DNA of 64,000 bases from Lachnospiraceae bacterium (GTDB lineage: Bacteria; Bacillota; Clostridia; Lachnospirales; Lachnospiraceae): contig CAJTIR010000008.1 of assembly GCA_910576385.1 (NCBI GenBank), forward strand, positions 1 through 64,000, in the 5' to 3' direction. Below the pieces are notes generated by a model that ran no database searches, had not been told where the DNA came from, and saw only the letters and a program-made list of their open reading frames with translations. Shown here piece after piece: positions 55,135-64,000 of the stretch (its first letter is position 1; the number at the start of each line of letters is the position of its first letter). The translations under genes and the position numbers were made by a program.

Positions 55135-55728
55135 TTATTTAGAATACAACTCGACGATAAGCATTTCATCAACAGGAACGTCAATAGCTTCTCTGTTTGG
55201 TAATTCTTTGACCACACCTTTCAGATTTTCCTGATCCATCTCTAACCATTCTGGCACTAATCTTCCAGCAGTTACCTCAAGAACATCCTTGTATCTCTGG
55301 GAACCTTTGCACTTTTCTTTGATTTCAATAGTATCTCCAGCTTTTACAAGATAAGAAGGAATACTTACCTGCTTTCCATTGACTAATACATGCTTATGGT
55401 CAACAATTTGTCTCGCTTCTTTTCTGGTTCTTGCCAAACCTAAACGGAATACTACATTATCTAATCTGCTTTCCAGGATAATCATCAAATTCTCACCTGT
55501 CATGCCCTTCATCCTGTCCGCTTTCAGATAATAGTTGTGGAAAGGCTTTTCCAATACGCCATAAATAAATTTTGCTTTCTGTTTCTCTCTCAACTGAAGA
55601 CCATACTCAGACACTTTTCTGTTTGCTCTTTTTAACTGTCTGTTAGACTTCTTATCTATTCCCAGATAAATGGGATCTAAACCAAGGGATCTGCATCTCT
55701 TAAGAACTGGAACTCTATTTATTGCCAT
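55135..55728 (-). CDS. rpsD: Ribosomal protein S4
   Basis: A 197-residue S4: conserved start [13 protein letters not shown], the S4 RNA-binding domain ([39 protein letters not shown]). S4 often represses its own operon by binding a leader; no such leader is clear here. Between rpsK and rpoA. Confidence 0.97.
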   Translation of the reverse strand: MAINRVPVLKRCRSLGLDPIYLGIDKKSNRQLKRANRKVSEYGLQLREKQKAKFIYGVLEKPFHNYYLKADRMKGMTGENLMIILESRLDNVVFRLGLARTRKEARQIVDHKHVLVNGKQVSIPSYLVKAGDTIEIKEKCKGSQRYKDVLEVTAGRLVPEWLEMDQENLKGVVKELPNREAIDVPVDEMLIVELYSK

Positions 55729-55747
55729 CTTACACTCTACCTCCTAA

Positions 55748-56143
55748 TTAGACTCTTCTGCGTTTTGGTGGACGACATCCATTGTGAGGTACCGGAGTAA
55801 CATCTTTGATGCTGGTTACTTCCAGTCCACATGCCTGAAGTGCACGGATTGCCGCTTCACGTCCCGAACCAGGTCCTTTCACCATAACGTCTACCGTTTT
55901 CAGACCATGAATAAGAGCTGCCTTTGTAGCAGTTTCTGCTGCCATCTGTGCAGCATATGGAGTAGATTTCCTTGAACCTCTAAATCCCAGACCGCCTGCA
56001 CTTGCCCATGATAAAGCATTTCCTTCAGCATCTGTAATAGTTACGATTGTATTGTTAAAAGATGACTGAATGTGCGCCTGTCCGCGTTCAACGTTTTTCT
56101 TTACGCGCTTTTTTGTCACTTTTTTCGCAGTGTTTTTCGCCAT
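55748..56143 (-). CDS. rpsK: Ribosomal protein S11
   Basis: A 131-residue S11 with [34 protein letters not shown] and the C-terminal [18 protein letters not shown]. Complete. A 326-bp repeat-rich gap separates it from rpsM, where most genomes have only a few bases. Confidence 0.98.
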   Translation of the reverse strand: MAKNTAKKVTKKRVKKNVERGQAHIQSSFNNTIVTITDAEGNALSWASAGGLGFRGSRKSTPYAAQMAAETATKAALIHGLKTVDVMVKGPGSGREAAIRALQACGLEVTSIKDVTPVPHNGCRPPKRRRV

Positions 56144-56469
56144 TTCTAAACTAACCTACTTTCTTCTTATTTATATTATCTTGTTACATTTCTTCATTAA
56201 GGAGTTCTGCTCGCTATCTCACAGAACGGCTTTCGCTTTACCTTTTTTATAAGGTAGTTACGCTCGACTATCTCGCTGTCTGCGCCCACCAAGTGGGCTT
56301 GCCACCGCTAAGTCTCGGTAACAAAGTTCGCACTAACCTTTTTCATAAGGTAGTTCTGCTCGCTAACCTCAAGCTGCGCCATAGGCTTGCTTTCGCTAAT
56401 CTCACAGAACGGCTTTCGCACTAACCTCAGTCTTCGCCTAACGGCTCGCCTTCGCTAAGTGCTCAATGC
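56144..56469. repeat. Repeat- and hairpin-rich gap between rpsM and rpsK
   Basis: No gene is seen. CTCACAGAACGGCTTTCGC occurs identically at 56218-56236 and 56401-56419; an ATAAGGTAGTT-based unit with GCTCG occurs at 56249-56266 and 56345-56362, and GTTCTGCTCGCT also near 56204. GCCCAC/GTGGGC (56284-56298) and ACCTT/AAGGT stems add hairpins. Different in sequence from the rpoA-rplQ array but similar in style. Confidence 0.8.
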
Positions 56470-56838
56470 CTACTTTTTCTTATTAGCGACAGTTCTCTTC
56501 GGACCCTTCCTAGTTCTTGCATTCGTCTTGGTCTTCTGTCCGCGAACTGGCAGCCCTTTTCTATGACGGATTCCACGATAACATCCGATTTCTTGTAATC
56601 TCTTAATATTTAAGGCGATCTCTCTTCTCAAATCACCTTCTACTGTCTGTGTCTGATCAATTACTTCACTGATTCTCTTTACTTCTTCGTCAGTCAAATC
56701 TCTGACACGAGTATCGGGATTTACTTTTGCATCTTTTAAAATACGGTTAGAGCTTACTCTGCCGATCCCGTAAATATAGGTTAATCCTATCTCAACACGT
56801 TTTTCTCTTGGTAAATCTACACCTGCAATACGAGCCAT
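56470..56838 (-). CDS. rpsM: Ribosomal protein S13
   Basis: A 122-residue S13 with [20 protein letters not shown], the helix-two-turn-helix, and C-terminal [20 protein letters not shown]. Normal length. The ATG follows GGAGGTGTACGACACAC. Confidence 0.98.
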   Translation of the reverse strand: MARIAGVDLPREKRVEIGLTYIYGIGRVSSNRILKDAKVNPDTRVRDLTDEEVKRISEVIDQTQTVEGDLRREIALNIKRLQEIGCYRGIRHRKGLPVRGQKTKTNARTRKGPKRTVANKKK

Positions 56839-57296
56839 GTGTGTCGTACACCTCCATAAAATTTTTATTGGACAAAGATATTATTGTCCGAATGATAATA
56901 TATAGTGAACGACAAAAATTTTTTCTTTTTGTCATTCACTGCGCCGATTTTTGCTGCGTGCAAACGCAGAATCTACCATACAAAAATCGTGCGCATCCTC
57001 CTGGATGGTTATAGTAAACGGCAAATTTATTTATCGTTTACTATAGAACTCTTTTGGCAAAATCTGCAACTGAATCCGCCTGACATCAGTAGACCATATA
57101 CAGCTACGGTTGCTCGTCCTGAAATGTGTGTACACTGTCCCACTGGTCTTCTATGCACTGTCTCATCTCTGCTTCCTCGGTATCAAAAAACAGAGATGCA
57201 GCCGTACACGCTGTTATTATGAATAGCAAGAACAACCCTGCCGAGTGTCTCACTACAGCCGCACATAAATAAAATTACAAACAGATAAAAATACGA
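56839..57296. repeat. 458-bp gap with large palindromes between rpmJ and rpsM
   Basis: No gene is supported. It contains the perfect 11-bp stem TATAGTAAACG/CGTTTACTATA (about 57009-57046), a similar AGTGAACGACAAAAA/TTTTTGTCATTCACT hairpin near 56909-56942, GGACAA/TTGTCC near 56870, and a long GCGC-GATTTTTG / CAAAAATCGTGCGC structure near 56940-56997. The related stems at both sides of the long one resemble a miniature mobile element or folded spacer. Confidence 0.6.
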
Positions 57297-57410
57297 TTAG
57301 CCCTGTCTCTGTTTGTGCTTTGGATTCTCACAGATAACTCTGATTCTTCCTTTTCTCTTAATAATCTTGCATTTTTCGCAAATAGGTTTTACGGATGATC
57401 TTACCTTCAC
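57297..57410 (-). CDS. rpmJ: Ribosomal protein L36
   Basis: A 37-residue L36 read from GTG 57410 behind [32 protein letters not shown] then [13 protein letters not shown], with the CxxC...C...H zinc site of the common (zinc-containing) form. It is too short to be noticed in a length-filtered gene search. It follows the sigma gene rather than infA directly. Confidence 0.95.
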   Translation of the reverse strand: MKVRSSVKPICEKCKIIKRKGRIRVICENPKHKQRQG

Positions 57411-57508
57411 AGCATTTCCTCCTTTCTATCTGCCCAAAGGCATTTCCTTAGCTTAAATTCGCGCAATTTTTCGCGCAAAAAGGCTATGCTCCAAAACATT
57501 CAGCCCAC

Positions 57509-57537
57509 ATTGTAGCATACCTGATTACTAATTTCAA
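57509..57537 (-). promoter_or_regulatory. Consensus-like promoter upstream of rpmJ
   Basis: On the minus strand TTGAAA (57537-57532), a 17-bp spacer and TACAAT (57514-57509). It lies just after the sigma-factor stop and would drive rpmJ-rpsM-rpsK-rpsD-rpoA-rplQ independently of the upstream spc genes. Confidence 0.8.
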
Positions 57538-57552
57538 GTATTTTTACAGTTT

Positions 57553-58101
57553 TTATTCAAAAAAACCATACTCCTCCAACATACTTTGAAGCTTCTTTTT
57601 AGCTCTCATAGAAATATGCCTGACATTATCTGGGGTTTTGTCCAGGATTTCTGCAATTTCCATTACATCTAATTCATGATAGTACTGCAAAATCAATACC
57701 TCCTGATAAGGCTTGCGCATTTTTTTTAATAATGTATGGAACAACTCCTTCTGCTCCATCTTAGCCATCCTTACATCCATCCCCTCGCTAAACACATCCC
57801 CTCGCTCTGAAACATCCCTCTCTGAACCGATTTCCCGTTTTCTTCTCTTATAAAGATTATAAGACTTGTTCTTTACAATTGTGAGGATATAATTCCAGTT
57901 TTTGTGCGGCGGATTATTCATCATCCTGCTCAAATGATTGGTCAGCGTTACAAATGTGTCATGCACAATATCTTCGGCGTCGGAACTATTCTGCAAAATT
58001 GCATAAGAGACATAATACATTTCATGACTATAGAGATCATACAATGTCTGAAAAAATTCTTTTTCTTTCTCTGTCTCCAACAGCATCAAATATTGATACA
58101 A
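57553..58101 (-). CDS. Sigma-70/ECF-type sigma factor within the ribosomal operon
   Basis: About 182 residues from TTG 58101 (GGAGGTG upstream); ATG 58086 is an alternative, and a longer open frame lies across a terminator. Region 2 is clear (FFQTLYDLYSHEMYYVSYAI, SSDAEDIVHDTFVTLTNHL), and region 4 is a good helix-turn-helix (KPYQEVLILQYYHELDVMEI, DKTPDNVRHISMRAKKKL). No anti-sigma gene is adjacent. It is unusually placed between infA and rpmJ and follows a terminator immediately before its ribosome binding site. Confidence 0.85.
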   Translation of the reverse strand: MYQYLMLLETEKEKEFFQTLYDLYSHEMYYVSYAILQNSSDAEDIVHDTFVTLTNHLSRMMNNPPHKNWNYILTIVKNKSYNLYKRRKREIGSERDVSERGDVFSEGMDVRMAKMEQKELFHTLLKKMRKPYQEVLILQYYHELDVMEIAEILDKTPDNVRHISMRAKKKLQSMLEEYGFFE

Positions 58102-58114
58102 TTTTAACACCTCC

Positions 58115-58166
58115 AAAAAAAGCAGGGTATAAAAAATTCTAATCAACTCTGAATCTTCTATACCCT
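58115..58166 (-). terminator. Terminator/attenuator between infA and the sigma gene
   Basis: AGGGTATAGAAGATTC-type arm (58151-58166) pairs with 58124-58140 over about 16 positions with two mismatches, followed by GCTTTTTTT on the minus strand. It lies just 1-4 bases before the GGAGG of the sigma gene, so only read-through or an internal promoter (TTGCAT, 16 bp, TATAGA just before it) would express that gene. Confidence 0.85.
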
Positions 58167-58230
58167 TTGGATCACTGTATGCAAAAATGCTTCCTGTATT
58201 TTTGCCATACACAATTACTAGATATTTATC

Positions 58231-58449
58231 TTATTTATCCCTCCAGATAATCCTTCCTTTTGTCAGGTCATAGGGGGACATTTCAATCGTCACTTTATCC
58301 CCTGGCAGAATACGGATAAAGTTCATTCTCAGCTTACCGCTGATATGTGCCAGAATCTGATGTCCATTTTCCAGTTCTACCTGAAACATGGCATTTGGCA
58401 GCTTTTCTACAACAGTTCCTTCTACTTCAATTACATCTGCTTTCGACAT
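58231..58449 (-). CDS. infA: Translation initiation factor IF-1
   Basis: A 72-residue S1-like OB-fold protein: [53 protein letters not shown]. Complete and of standard length. The ATG follows AGGAGGAAACGAA. Confidence 0.98.
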   Translation of the reverse strand: MSKADVIEVEGTVVEKLPNAMFQVELENGHQILAHISGKLRMNFIRILPGDKVTIEMSPYDLTKGRIIWRDK

Positions 58450-58466
58450 TTCGTTTCCTCCTGATA

Positions 58467-58721
58467 TTAGACGTCTCTCTGATAAAGCTTAATGGCTCTT
58501 TTTATTTCTTCATTCCGAAAATTTTCTTGTGTAAAGACTTCTGTAATCTCTTTCGGAAGCTTTTCTATTACTTGAATATGTTTTCTATTTTTTCTTTTTG
58601 GCTTTTCCAGGGGTTTCAACTTACCATCCGCCAGATACACCAGATCGGCTTCTTCTTTTACAATTACATAAATACTGTCTTTGTCATGACCTGCTCTGGA
58701 AATTGCTAACTTAATAACCAT
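58467..58721 (-). CDS. KOW-domain RNA-binding protein (L14e-like)
   Basis: An 84-residue protein from ATG 58721 (AGGAAGGGGCATCACAA upstream); an ATG overlapping the map stop would add seven codons. It has a short KOW-like beta segment ([37 protein letters not shown]). This gene is regularly found between map and infA in Clostridia and Bacilli and resembles archaeal/eukaryotic L14e; its role on the ribosome is not established. Confidence 0.88.
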   Translation of the reverse strand: MVIKLAISRAGHDKDSIYVIVKEEADLVYLADGKLKPLEKPKRKNRKHIQVIEKLPKEITEVFTQENFRNEEIKRAIKLYQRDV

Positions 58722-58741
58722 TTGTGATGCCCCTTCCTGCA

Positions 58742-59503
58742 TTATACTGCCGCTGAAAGGCTTAAAATTTCAGGTTCACCAGATGTCACTAAAATTGTAT
58801 TTTCGTAATGCGCAGATAAGGAATGATCCTGGGTCACTACTGTCCAGTCATCATCCTGCCATTCCACATCAAAACGCCCTGCATTAATCATGGGTTCAAT
58901 TGCCAATGTCATGCCCGCTTTCAAGCGCACACCCCTGCTCTTCTGGGCAAAATTTGGGATTTGGGGATCTTCGTGAAGATTGGTTCCGATCCCATGCCCC
59001 ACCAGGTCACGCACAACACCATACCCAAAACTCTCCGCATATGCACTGATTGCATTGGAAATCTGATGCAGATGATTCCCCTCTTTGGCATATTTTATGC
59101 CTTCAAAGAAACTCTGCCGTGTCCTTTCCATTAACAATGCAGCCTCTTTGGAGACCTCACCAATCCCATGTGTCCTTGCAGCATCGGAATGATATCCTTT
59201 ATAAATCACCCCAATATCAAGGCTTACAATATCCCCTTCTTTAAGATGCCGCTTCTGAGTGGGAATGCCATGAACCACCTCATCATTAACGGATACACAG
59301 ACCGATGCTGGATAGCCATTATAATTTTTAAAAGAAGGAATACATCCATAACTTCGAATGATTTCTTCTCCGAGGCGATCGATATCCAGTGTAGACATTC
59401 CCTCTTTCAGCTCTTTCTTAAGATTGTCATGAACCTTTGCCAGGATTTTTCCTGCTGCCCTCATTAACTCAATCTCTCTGGCAGATTTAATTGATACTGA
59501 CAT
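58742..59503 (-). CDS. map: Methionine aminopeptidase, type I
   Basis: A 253-residue metallopeptidase removing initiator methionine. Metal ligands lie in SLDIGVIYKGYHSDAARTHG (two Asp), GHGIGTNLHEDPQIPNF (His) and the Glu residues of MTLAIEPMIN and HYENTILVT. Length and start (AGGAGCGTAATAT before ATG) are normal. The gene follows adk by a few bases. Confidence 0.97.
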   Translation of the reverse strand: MSVSIKSAREIELMRAAGKILAKVHDNLKKELKEGMSTLDIDRLGEEIIRSYGCIPSFKNYNGYPASVCVSVNDEVVHGIPTQKRHLKEGDIVSLDIGVIYKGYHSDAARTHGIGEVSKEAALLMERTRQSFFEGIKYAKEGNHLHQISNAISAYAESFGYGVVRDLVGHGIGTNLHEDPQIPNFAQKSRGVRLKAGMTLAIEPMINAGRFDVEWQDDDWTVVTQDHSLSAHYENTILVTSGEPEILSLSAAV

Positions 59504-59506
59504 ATA

Positions 59507-60151
59507 TTACGCTCCTAAAATTTCCACAATGGCATCAAATACCTGTTCCATTGGCTGTGTTCCGTCTACAGTCTTTAAGATATCCTGTTTCTTGTAATAA
59601 TCAATTAACGGCTGCGTCTGAGCATGATATACCTCCAGACGCTTCTTTACTGTTTCTGGCTGGTCATCATCTCTAAGTACTACCTGATTGCCGCAGCGGT
59701 CGCAAACTCCCTCCACTTTTGTGGGAATGGAAACAATATGATAAGTTGCACCACAGTTTAAGCAGGCACGTCTGCCGGACATACGGTTGATAATATTATC
59801 ATCCGGCACATCCACATCGATGGCATAATCCATCTTCTGGCCAATTTTGCTAAGCGCTGCATCCAAGGCTTCTGCCTGAGGGATCGTTCTTGGGAATCCG
59901 TCCAATACAAATCCATTCTTACAGTCTTCCTGGCTAATACGATCCATAACCAGATCACAAGTCAGCTCATCTGGAACCAAAAGGCCTTGATCCATATACT
60001 CTTTTGCTTTTTTGCCCAGTTCTGTTCCCTCTTTTAAATTCGCACGGAAAATATCACCAGTGGAAATATGGGGGATGGAATACTTATCTGCAATCTGTTT
60101 TGCCTGTGTTCCTTTTCCTGCTCCGGGTGCACCCAACATAATGATTTTCAT
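59507..60151 (-). CDS. adk: Adenylate kinase
   Basis: A 214-residue long-form kinase from ATG 60151 (GGAGGAATTAGTT upstream). P-loop [18 protein letters not shown]-binding [13 protein letters not shown] and [16 protein letters not shown], and a LID with a CxxC...CxxC zinc site ([16 protein letters not shown]) as in Gram-positive enzymes. Complete. Confidence 0.98.
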   Translation of the reverse strand: MKIIMLGAPGAGKGTQAKQIADKYSIPHISTGDIFRANLKEGTELGKKAKEYMDQGLLVPDELTCDLVMDRISQEDCKNGFVLDGFPRTIPQAEALDAALSKIGQKMDYAIDVDVPDDNIINRMSGRRACLNCGATYHIVSIPTKVEGVCDRCGNQVVLRDDDQPETVKKRLEVYHAQTQPLIDYYKKQDILKTVDGTQPMEQVFDAIVEILGA

Positions 60152-60238
60152 AACTAATTCCTCCATTCTTATATGTTATTTTGCAGCAAATATTCATAAG
60201 TATATTTGCATTAATACACTCCCATAAATGATTTTAGT

Positions 60239-60313
60239 GCGCCATAGGAGATGCCCTGTGGCACCTCCCAGGCACACATTGAATACTGCTATTTTCCGCA
60301 TCAGGAAAAATAG
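60239..60313 (-). promoter_or_regulatory. Two hairpins in the secY-adk gap
   Basis: CTATTTTTCC/GGAAAATAG (60289-60313) and GTGCCACAGG/CCTATGGCGC (60239-60264, one mismatch) fold on the minus strand in an unusually wide (164 bp) gap. Neither has a strong T-run. They may modulate expression or protect the transcript between secY and adk. Confidence 0.45.
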
Positions 60314-60315
60314 AT

Positions 60316-61635
60316 TTAATCATTCAAAAATCCTTTATAATAACGTACCAGCATCTGAGATTCAATCTGCTTCAAGGTCTCAATGACAACACCTACAATA
60401 ATGATAATAGATGTTCCGCCAAAAGATACATTTGCCTTGAATATTCCATTAAAGAAAATCGGGATTACTGCAACAATTGTCAGACCTACAGCCCCGATAA
60501 ATACAATATAATTTAAGATCTTTGTCAGATAATCGCTGGTGGGCTTTCCAGGTCTGATACCTGGGATAAATCCGCCCTGGCGTTTCATATTATTTGCAAT
60601 TTCCAATGGATTGAAAGTAATAGATGTATAGAAATATGCAAACGCAATCACCAATACGATATATACCACCAAACCGATACTATAGATTGGCTGTTCAGGA
60701 TTGCACCAGTATGACTGGGACAAACCATGAAGAATTTTGCTGCCAATTCCATTGCCGTTTCCTTTTCCCATTATAGCCGCAATCACGACTGGAAACTGCA
60801 TAATAGACTGTGCAAAAATAATCGGGATCACACCGGCCGTGTTTACTTTCAGAGGAATATGGGAAGACTGTCCGCCTACCTGTCTGCGCCCCTGAATTTT
60901 CTTACTATACTGTACAGGGATTCTGCGCTCCCCATCTTGAAGAATAATAACAAAAACAACCGTAACCAGAATAACCGCAAGAATTACAAGAGCTGCAACA
61001 ATTGCATTTCCCACATTAGATGCATTCTGGATAAACTGTGTATAAAGTGTCATCAAATCTTCAGGAATACGAGAAATAATATTGATTACCAATACAATAG
61101 AAATACCATTTCCCACACCTTTTTCTGTGATGCGCTCACCAATCCACATCAAAACTGCAGAACCTGCTGTCAAGCTTGTCACCATCATAATGACATGCAG
61201 GGCATCAAATTTATCTAGATAATTGCCGCGGCCAAATCCAATCGCCATTGCTGTGGACTGGATCAGGGCAAGAACAATCGTAACATAACGTGTAATCTCT
61301 GCAATCTTCTTTCTTCCATCTTCTCCATCCTTCTGCATTTCCTCCAGTTTAGGAATTGCAATGGTCAGAAGCTGCATGATAATGGAAGATGTGATATATG
61401 GTGTAATATTCAGTGCAAACACTGACATCTCTTCAAAAGAACCACCTGTTATGGCATTGAAGAAATTCAAACCATCGGCTCCTTGATTAGCAAACCAATC
61501 TGCGATTACATCACCCTTGACACCAGGAAGAGGCAATTGAGAGCCTATCCTGATGACAATCAACATTAAAAACGTATAGAAAATCCGATTTCTTATATCT
61601 TTAATTTTAAATGCTTTTCGGAGCGTTTCCAGCAT
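60316..61635 (-). CDS. secY: Preprotein translocase subunit SecY
   Basis: A 439-residue, ten-helix membrane channel protein: start FKIKDIRNRIFYTFLMLIVI, plug and gate region RIGSQLPLPGV, cytoplasmic loop GERRIPVQYSKKIQGRR, and C-terminus SQMLVRYYKGFLND. Complete. Its ATG overlaps the rplO stop as TAATG. Confidence 0.98.
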   Translation of the reverse strand: MLETLRKAFKIKDIRNRIFYTFLMLIVIRIGSQLPLPGVKGDVIADWFANQGADGLNFFNAITGGSFEEMSVFALNITPYITSSIIMQLLTIAIPKLEEMQKDGEDGRKKIAEITRYVTIVLALIQSTAMAIGFGRGNYLDKFDALHVIMMVTSLTAGSAVLMWIGERITEKGVGNGISIVLVINIISRIPEDLMTLYTQFIQNASNVGNAIVAALVILAVILVTVVFVIILQDGERRIPVQYSKKIQGRRQVGGQSSHIPLKVNTAGVIPIIFAQSIMQFPVVIAAIMGKGNGNGIGSKILHGLSQSYWCNPEQPIYSIGLVVYIVLVIAFAYFYTSITFNPLEIANNMKRQGGFIPGIRPGKPTSDYLTKILNYIVFIGAVGLTIVAVIPIFFNGIFKANVSFGGTSIIIIVGVVIETLKQIESQMLVRYYKGFLND

Positions 61636-62072
61636 TAGATCACCTCTGCTTTTCCGCCAAGAGCCTCAATCTTTTCCTTTGCACCTGCACTAAAGGCATT
61701 TACCTGCACTGTAAGCTTCTTAGTCAGTTCACCATTTCCAAGGATCTTTACACCGTCTCTGGGATTTTTAACAATTCCCTTTTCCAATAAAGCTTCTACT
61801 GTGACAACTGCATCATTGTCGAATACTTCCAAAACATTTACATTAATTCCAACAATATCTTTGGAATTTCTGTTGGTAAATCCGCGCTTCGGAATTCTTC
61901 TATATAATGGCATCTGACCGCCTTCAAAACCAGGTCTTGGAGCACCGGAACGAGCCTTTTGGCCTTTGTGACCTTTGCCTGCTGTCTTGCCATTTCCTGA
62001 ACCGTGCCCGCGTCCTCTTCTGAAATTATTGTGTTTTGAACCTTCTGCCGGTCTTAAATTTGATAATTCCAT
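61635..62072 (-). CDS. rplO: Ribosomal protein L15
   Basis: A 145-residue L15: [20 protein letters not shown], the Gly/Lys-rich [18 protein letters not shown], and the C-terminal [19 protein letters not shown]. Complete, between rpmD and secY. Confidence 0.98.
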   Translation of the reverse strand: MELSNLRPAEGSKHNNFRRGRGHGSGNGKTAGKGHKGQKARSGAPRPGFEGGQMPLYRRIPKRGFTNRNSKDIVGINVNVLEVFDNDAVVTVEALLEKGIVKNPRDGVKILGNGELTKKLTVQVNAFSAGAKEKIEALGGKAEVI

Positions 62073-62095
62073 TGTGGCACCTCCTTACTTTCTTC

Positions 62096-62278
62096 TTAGA
62101 TTTCTTCTACTTTGACTAAGTGTCTTACCTGCCGCACCATACCTCTGACTGCTGGGTTATCTGGCATTTCTACAGAATGGTTTAATTTTCTCAAACCTAA
62201 TGCTTCTACTGTCTTACGGTTCTTGGGGACAGCGCCAATTGTAGACTTCACAAGTGTAATTTTTAATTTCTCTGCCAT
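62096..62278 (-). CDS. rpmD: Ribosomal protein L30
   Basis: A 60-residue L30: [20 protein letters not shown], then [20 protein letters not shown] and [10 protein letters not shown]. Normal length and position. Confidence 0.98.
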   Translation of the reverse strand: MAEKLKITLVKSTIGAVPKNRKTVEALGLRKLNHSVEMPDNPAVRGMVRQVRHLVKVEEI

Positions 62279-62292
62279 TTTCCATATCCTCC

Positions 62293-62802
62293 TTAACCGA
62301 GTATCTCTTCAACAGATTTACCGCGGAGTTTTGCTACCTCTTCCGGAGATTTCAATTGACTCAAAGCATCAATGGTAGCGAGCACTACATTCTGCTTATT
62401 GTTGGAACCTAAGGATTTTGTACGGATGTTTTTAATTCCTGCAAGCTCGCACACATTACGTGCAGGACCGCCTGCAATTACACCAGTACCTTCAGGTGCT
62501 CTCTTCAGCAGCACAGACGCTCCGGTATGCTTGCCTGAAATATCGTGTGTAATACTGTTGTTATCATCTAATTTCACAGTAATCAGCTTCTTCATAGCAT
62601 CTTCTTTTCCTTTGCGGATTGCCTCAGGAATTTCTGTTGCCTTACCTAAACCTGCACCTACATGACCATTGCCATCACCGACAACAACCAAAGCTGTAAA
62701 ACGCATGTTACGTCCGCCCTTAACAACTTTTGTTACACGTTTAATTGATACCACTTTTTCTGTTAATTCCAATTGACTAGCATCAATGATTGTACGTTTC
62801 AT
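62293..62802 (-). CDS. rpsE: Ribosomal protein S5
   Basis: A 169-residue S5: double-stranded RNA-binding N-domain ([40 protein letters not shown]) and C-domain ([20 protein letters not shown]). Complete. Confidence 0.98.
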   Translation of the reverse strand: MKRTIIDASQLELTEKVVSIKRVTKVVKGGRNMRFTALVVVGDGNGHVGAGLGKATEIPEAIRKGKEDAMKKLITVKLDDNNSITHDISGKHTGASVLLKRAPEGTGVIAGGPARNVCELAGIKNIRTKSLGSNNKQNVVLATIDALSQLKSPEEVAKLRGKSVEEILG

Positions 62803-62819
62803 GTATTTGTCTCCTCCTA

Positions 62820-63188
62820 TTAAAAGTCTAATCCAGCTTCTCTGGCTGCATCAGCTAAAGCTTTGATCTTTCCCTGATAAATAAAACCGCCTCGGTCGAA
62901 GACAACCGTGGTAATTCCTTTCTCTAACGCTTTTTTGGCAATCACGGTTCCCAGATGTGCCGCTGCTTCTACATTATTGGTTTTTTCCAGCTCAGCTTTG
63001 ACATCCTTCTGAAGTGTAGACGCGGAAACAAGTGTATTTCCAACTGTATCATCAATAATCTGCACATACATGTGATTATTGCTTCTAAACACAGCCAAAC
63101 GTGGTCTTTCTGCTGTACCGGAGAAACGATTACGCATTCTTCTGTGTTTTTTCATACGAACTTCTGATCTTGATTTTTTACTAACCAT
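62820..63188 (-). CDS. rplR: Ribosomal protein L18
   Basis: A 122-residue L18: [30 protein letters not shown], and C-terminal [20 protein letters not shown]. It binds 5S rRNA. Complete. Confidence 0.98.
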   Translation of the reverse strand: MVSKKSRSEVRMKKHRRMRNRFSGTAERPRLAVFRSNNHMYVQIIDDTVGNTLVSASTLQKDVKAELEKTNNVEAAAHLGTVIAKKALEKGITTVVFDRGGFIYQGKIKALADAAREAGLDF

Positions 63189-63205
63189 TTTTTGTTCCTC
63201 CTATA

Positions 63206-63745
63206 TTATTTTTTACCAGTCTTACCAACTTTACGTCTGATAACCTCATCCGCATATTTGATACCTTTACCCTTATATGGCTCAGGTCTTCTCTTGTCTC
63301 TGATCTCTGCTGCGTACTGACCAACTTTTTCTTTGTCAATACCAGAAACAATAATCTTATTTCCATCCACTTTGGATTCCAAGCCTTCTGGGTCAGTCAT
63401 TACAACTGGATGAGAATATCCCAGATTGAGAGTCAAATCTTTACCAGATTTTGACGCTCTGTAACCAACACCATTGACTTCCAATTCTTTGGTATAACCA
63501 TTCGTGACACCGACAACCATATTATTGATCAATGTCCTGGTCAGACCATGCAAGGATTTCATTCTCTTTAATTCATTTGGTCTTGTTACAATTACCTCAG
63601 AACCTTCTAATTTAATTTCCATTTCTGCTGGAAGGGTTCTCTCCAGAGTTCCCTTCGGACCTTTTACAGTCACATGATTATTTTCTGCAATATCAACAGT
63701 AACTTCTGCTGGTACCGCGATTGGCATTCTTCCGATTCGTGACAT
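63206..63745 (-). CDS. rplF: Ribosomal protein L6
   Basis: A 179-residue L6 from ATG 63745 (AGGAGGTACGGGC upstream): [20 protein letters not shown], the duplicated L6 fold, and the motif [20 protein letters not shown]. Complete. Confidence 0.98.
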   Translation of the reverse strand: MSRIGRMPIAVPAEVTVDIAENNHVTVKGPKGTLERTLPAEMEIKLEGSEVIVTRPNELKRMKSLHGLTRTLINNMVVGVTNGYTKELEVNGVGYRASKSGKDLTLNLGYSHPVVMTDPEGLESKVDGNKIIVSGIDKEKVGQYAAEIRDKRRPEPYKGKGIKYADEVIRRKVGKTGKK

Positions 63746-63756
63746 GCCCGTACCTC

Positions 63757-64000
63757 CTACCATACATAGGCGAGAACTTCTCCGCCTACAGCTAATTTTC
63801 TTGCTTCTTTATCAGTTATCACACCTTGGTTGGTGGAAAGAATTGCAATTCCCAGTCCGCCTAACACCTTTGGAATCTCACCCTTGCCAGCATATACGCG
63901 AAGACCCGGCTTTGAAATTCTCTTAAGACCTGTAATAATTTTTTCATTCTTATCTTTGCCATATTTCAAAGTAATGCGAATTGTGTTGAAGTTGCCATCC
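63757..64000 (-). CDS. rpsH: Ribosomal protein S8 (C-terminal part, cut by window edge)
   Basis: The reading frame is open through the right edge (codon boundary at 63999): [20 protein letters not shown], then [40 protein letters not shown] and the end GGEVLAYVW. About 80 residues, roughly the C-terminal 60 percent of S8, are present. The start lies outside the window. Confidence 0.96.
   Translation of the reverse strand, partial: DGNFNTIRITLKYGKDKNEKIITGLKRISKPGLRVYAGKGEIPKVLGGLGIAILSTNQGVITDKEARKLAVGGEVLAYVW

Overview
The window is chromosomal DNA of a low-to-mid GC Clostridia species, most likely a Lachnospiraceae gut bacterium. The grounds are the gene order secY-adk-map-KOW-infA-rpmJ-rpsM-rpsK-rpsD-rpoA-rplQ, clostridial-type ribosomal proteins, MutS2, and mobile-element families typical of gut Firmicutes. 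No database search was possible. Family names come from motifs and from memory of the families.

Region 1 (about 1-40,660) is an integrative conjugative element (ICE) of the Tn1549/CTn type, read almost entirely on the minus strand. From right to left it holds two small genes, parA-parB, a 1,382-residue thioester/Cna-B surface adhesin with a sortase signal, small genes including tnpV, a run of small conserved ICE genes, a giant methylase-helicase gene (2,874 aa), DUF3848, TOPRIM and PcfM-like genes, then DUF3789, MobC, relaxase, PcfB, an ArdC-like gene and the VirD4 coupling protein. The rest of the type IV secretion genes must lie left of the window. The right end appears to be fused in frame to the 3' end of rlmD, supplying a new tail of about 102 residues and a terminator.

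Inside the ICE, about 19,890-32,100 looks like a second, nested mobilizable element. It has a large serine recombinase, a YdbC/PC4 protein, a ParB-like protein, a MobV relaxase, a structured region bounded by 36-nt inverted repeats, a RepA-like AAA ATPase, two sigma-like regulators with terminators between them, a KTR zinc protein, and an AT-rich cargo of a lantibiotic-immunity ABC transporter (LanFEG type) with its two-component system. A second AT-rich cargo gene at 7.5-8.3 kb resembles a class III nucleotide-cyclase fold.

Region 2 (40,350-52,900) is host chromosome: rlmD, yhaM, a membrane HtrA-like protein lacking the catalytic triad, mutS2, two OmpR-type response regulator/histidine kinase pairs and a coiled-coil protein. 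mutS2 and the HtrA-like gene diverge from two promoters that share one palindromic -35 hexamer.

Region 3 (53,000-64,000) is the spc/alpha ribosomal protein operon on the minus strand, from rpsH (cut by the window edge) to rplQ. It is unusual in carrying a sigma-factor gene between infA and rpmJ, a strong internal promoter, and several arrays of repeated hairpins between otherwise tightly packed genes.

The most notable finds are a tnpV gene encoded in an alternative frame inside the linker of the giant ICE gene, the alternating hairpin array between rpoA and rplQ, the shared -35 divergent promoter, the ICE-supplied rlmD tail, and the cyclase-like cargo gene. No rRNA, tRNA, CRISPR array or classical insertion sequence was seen.
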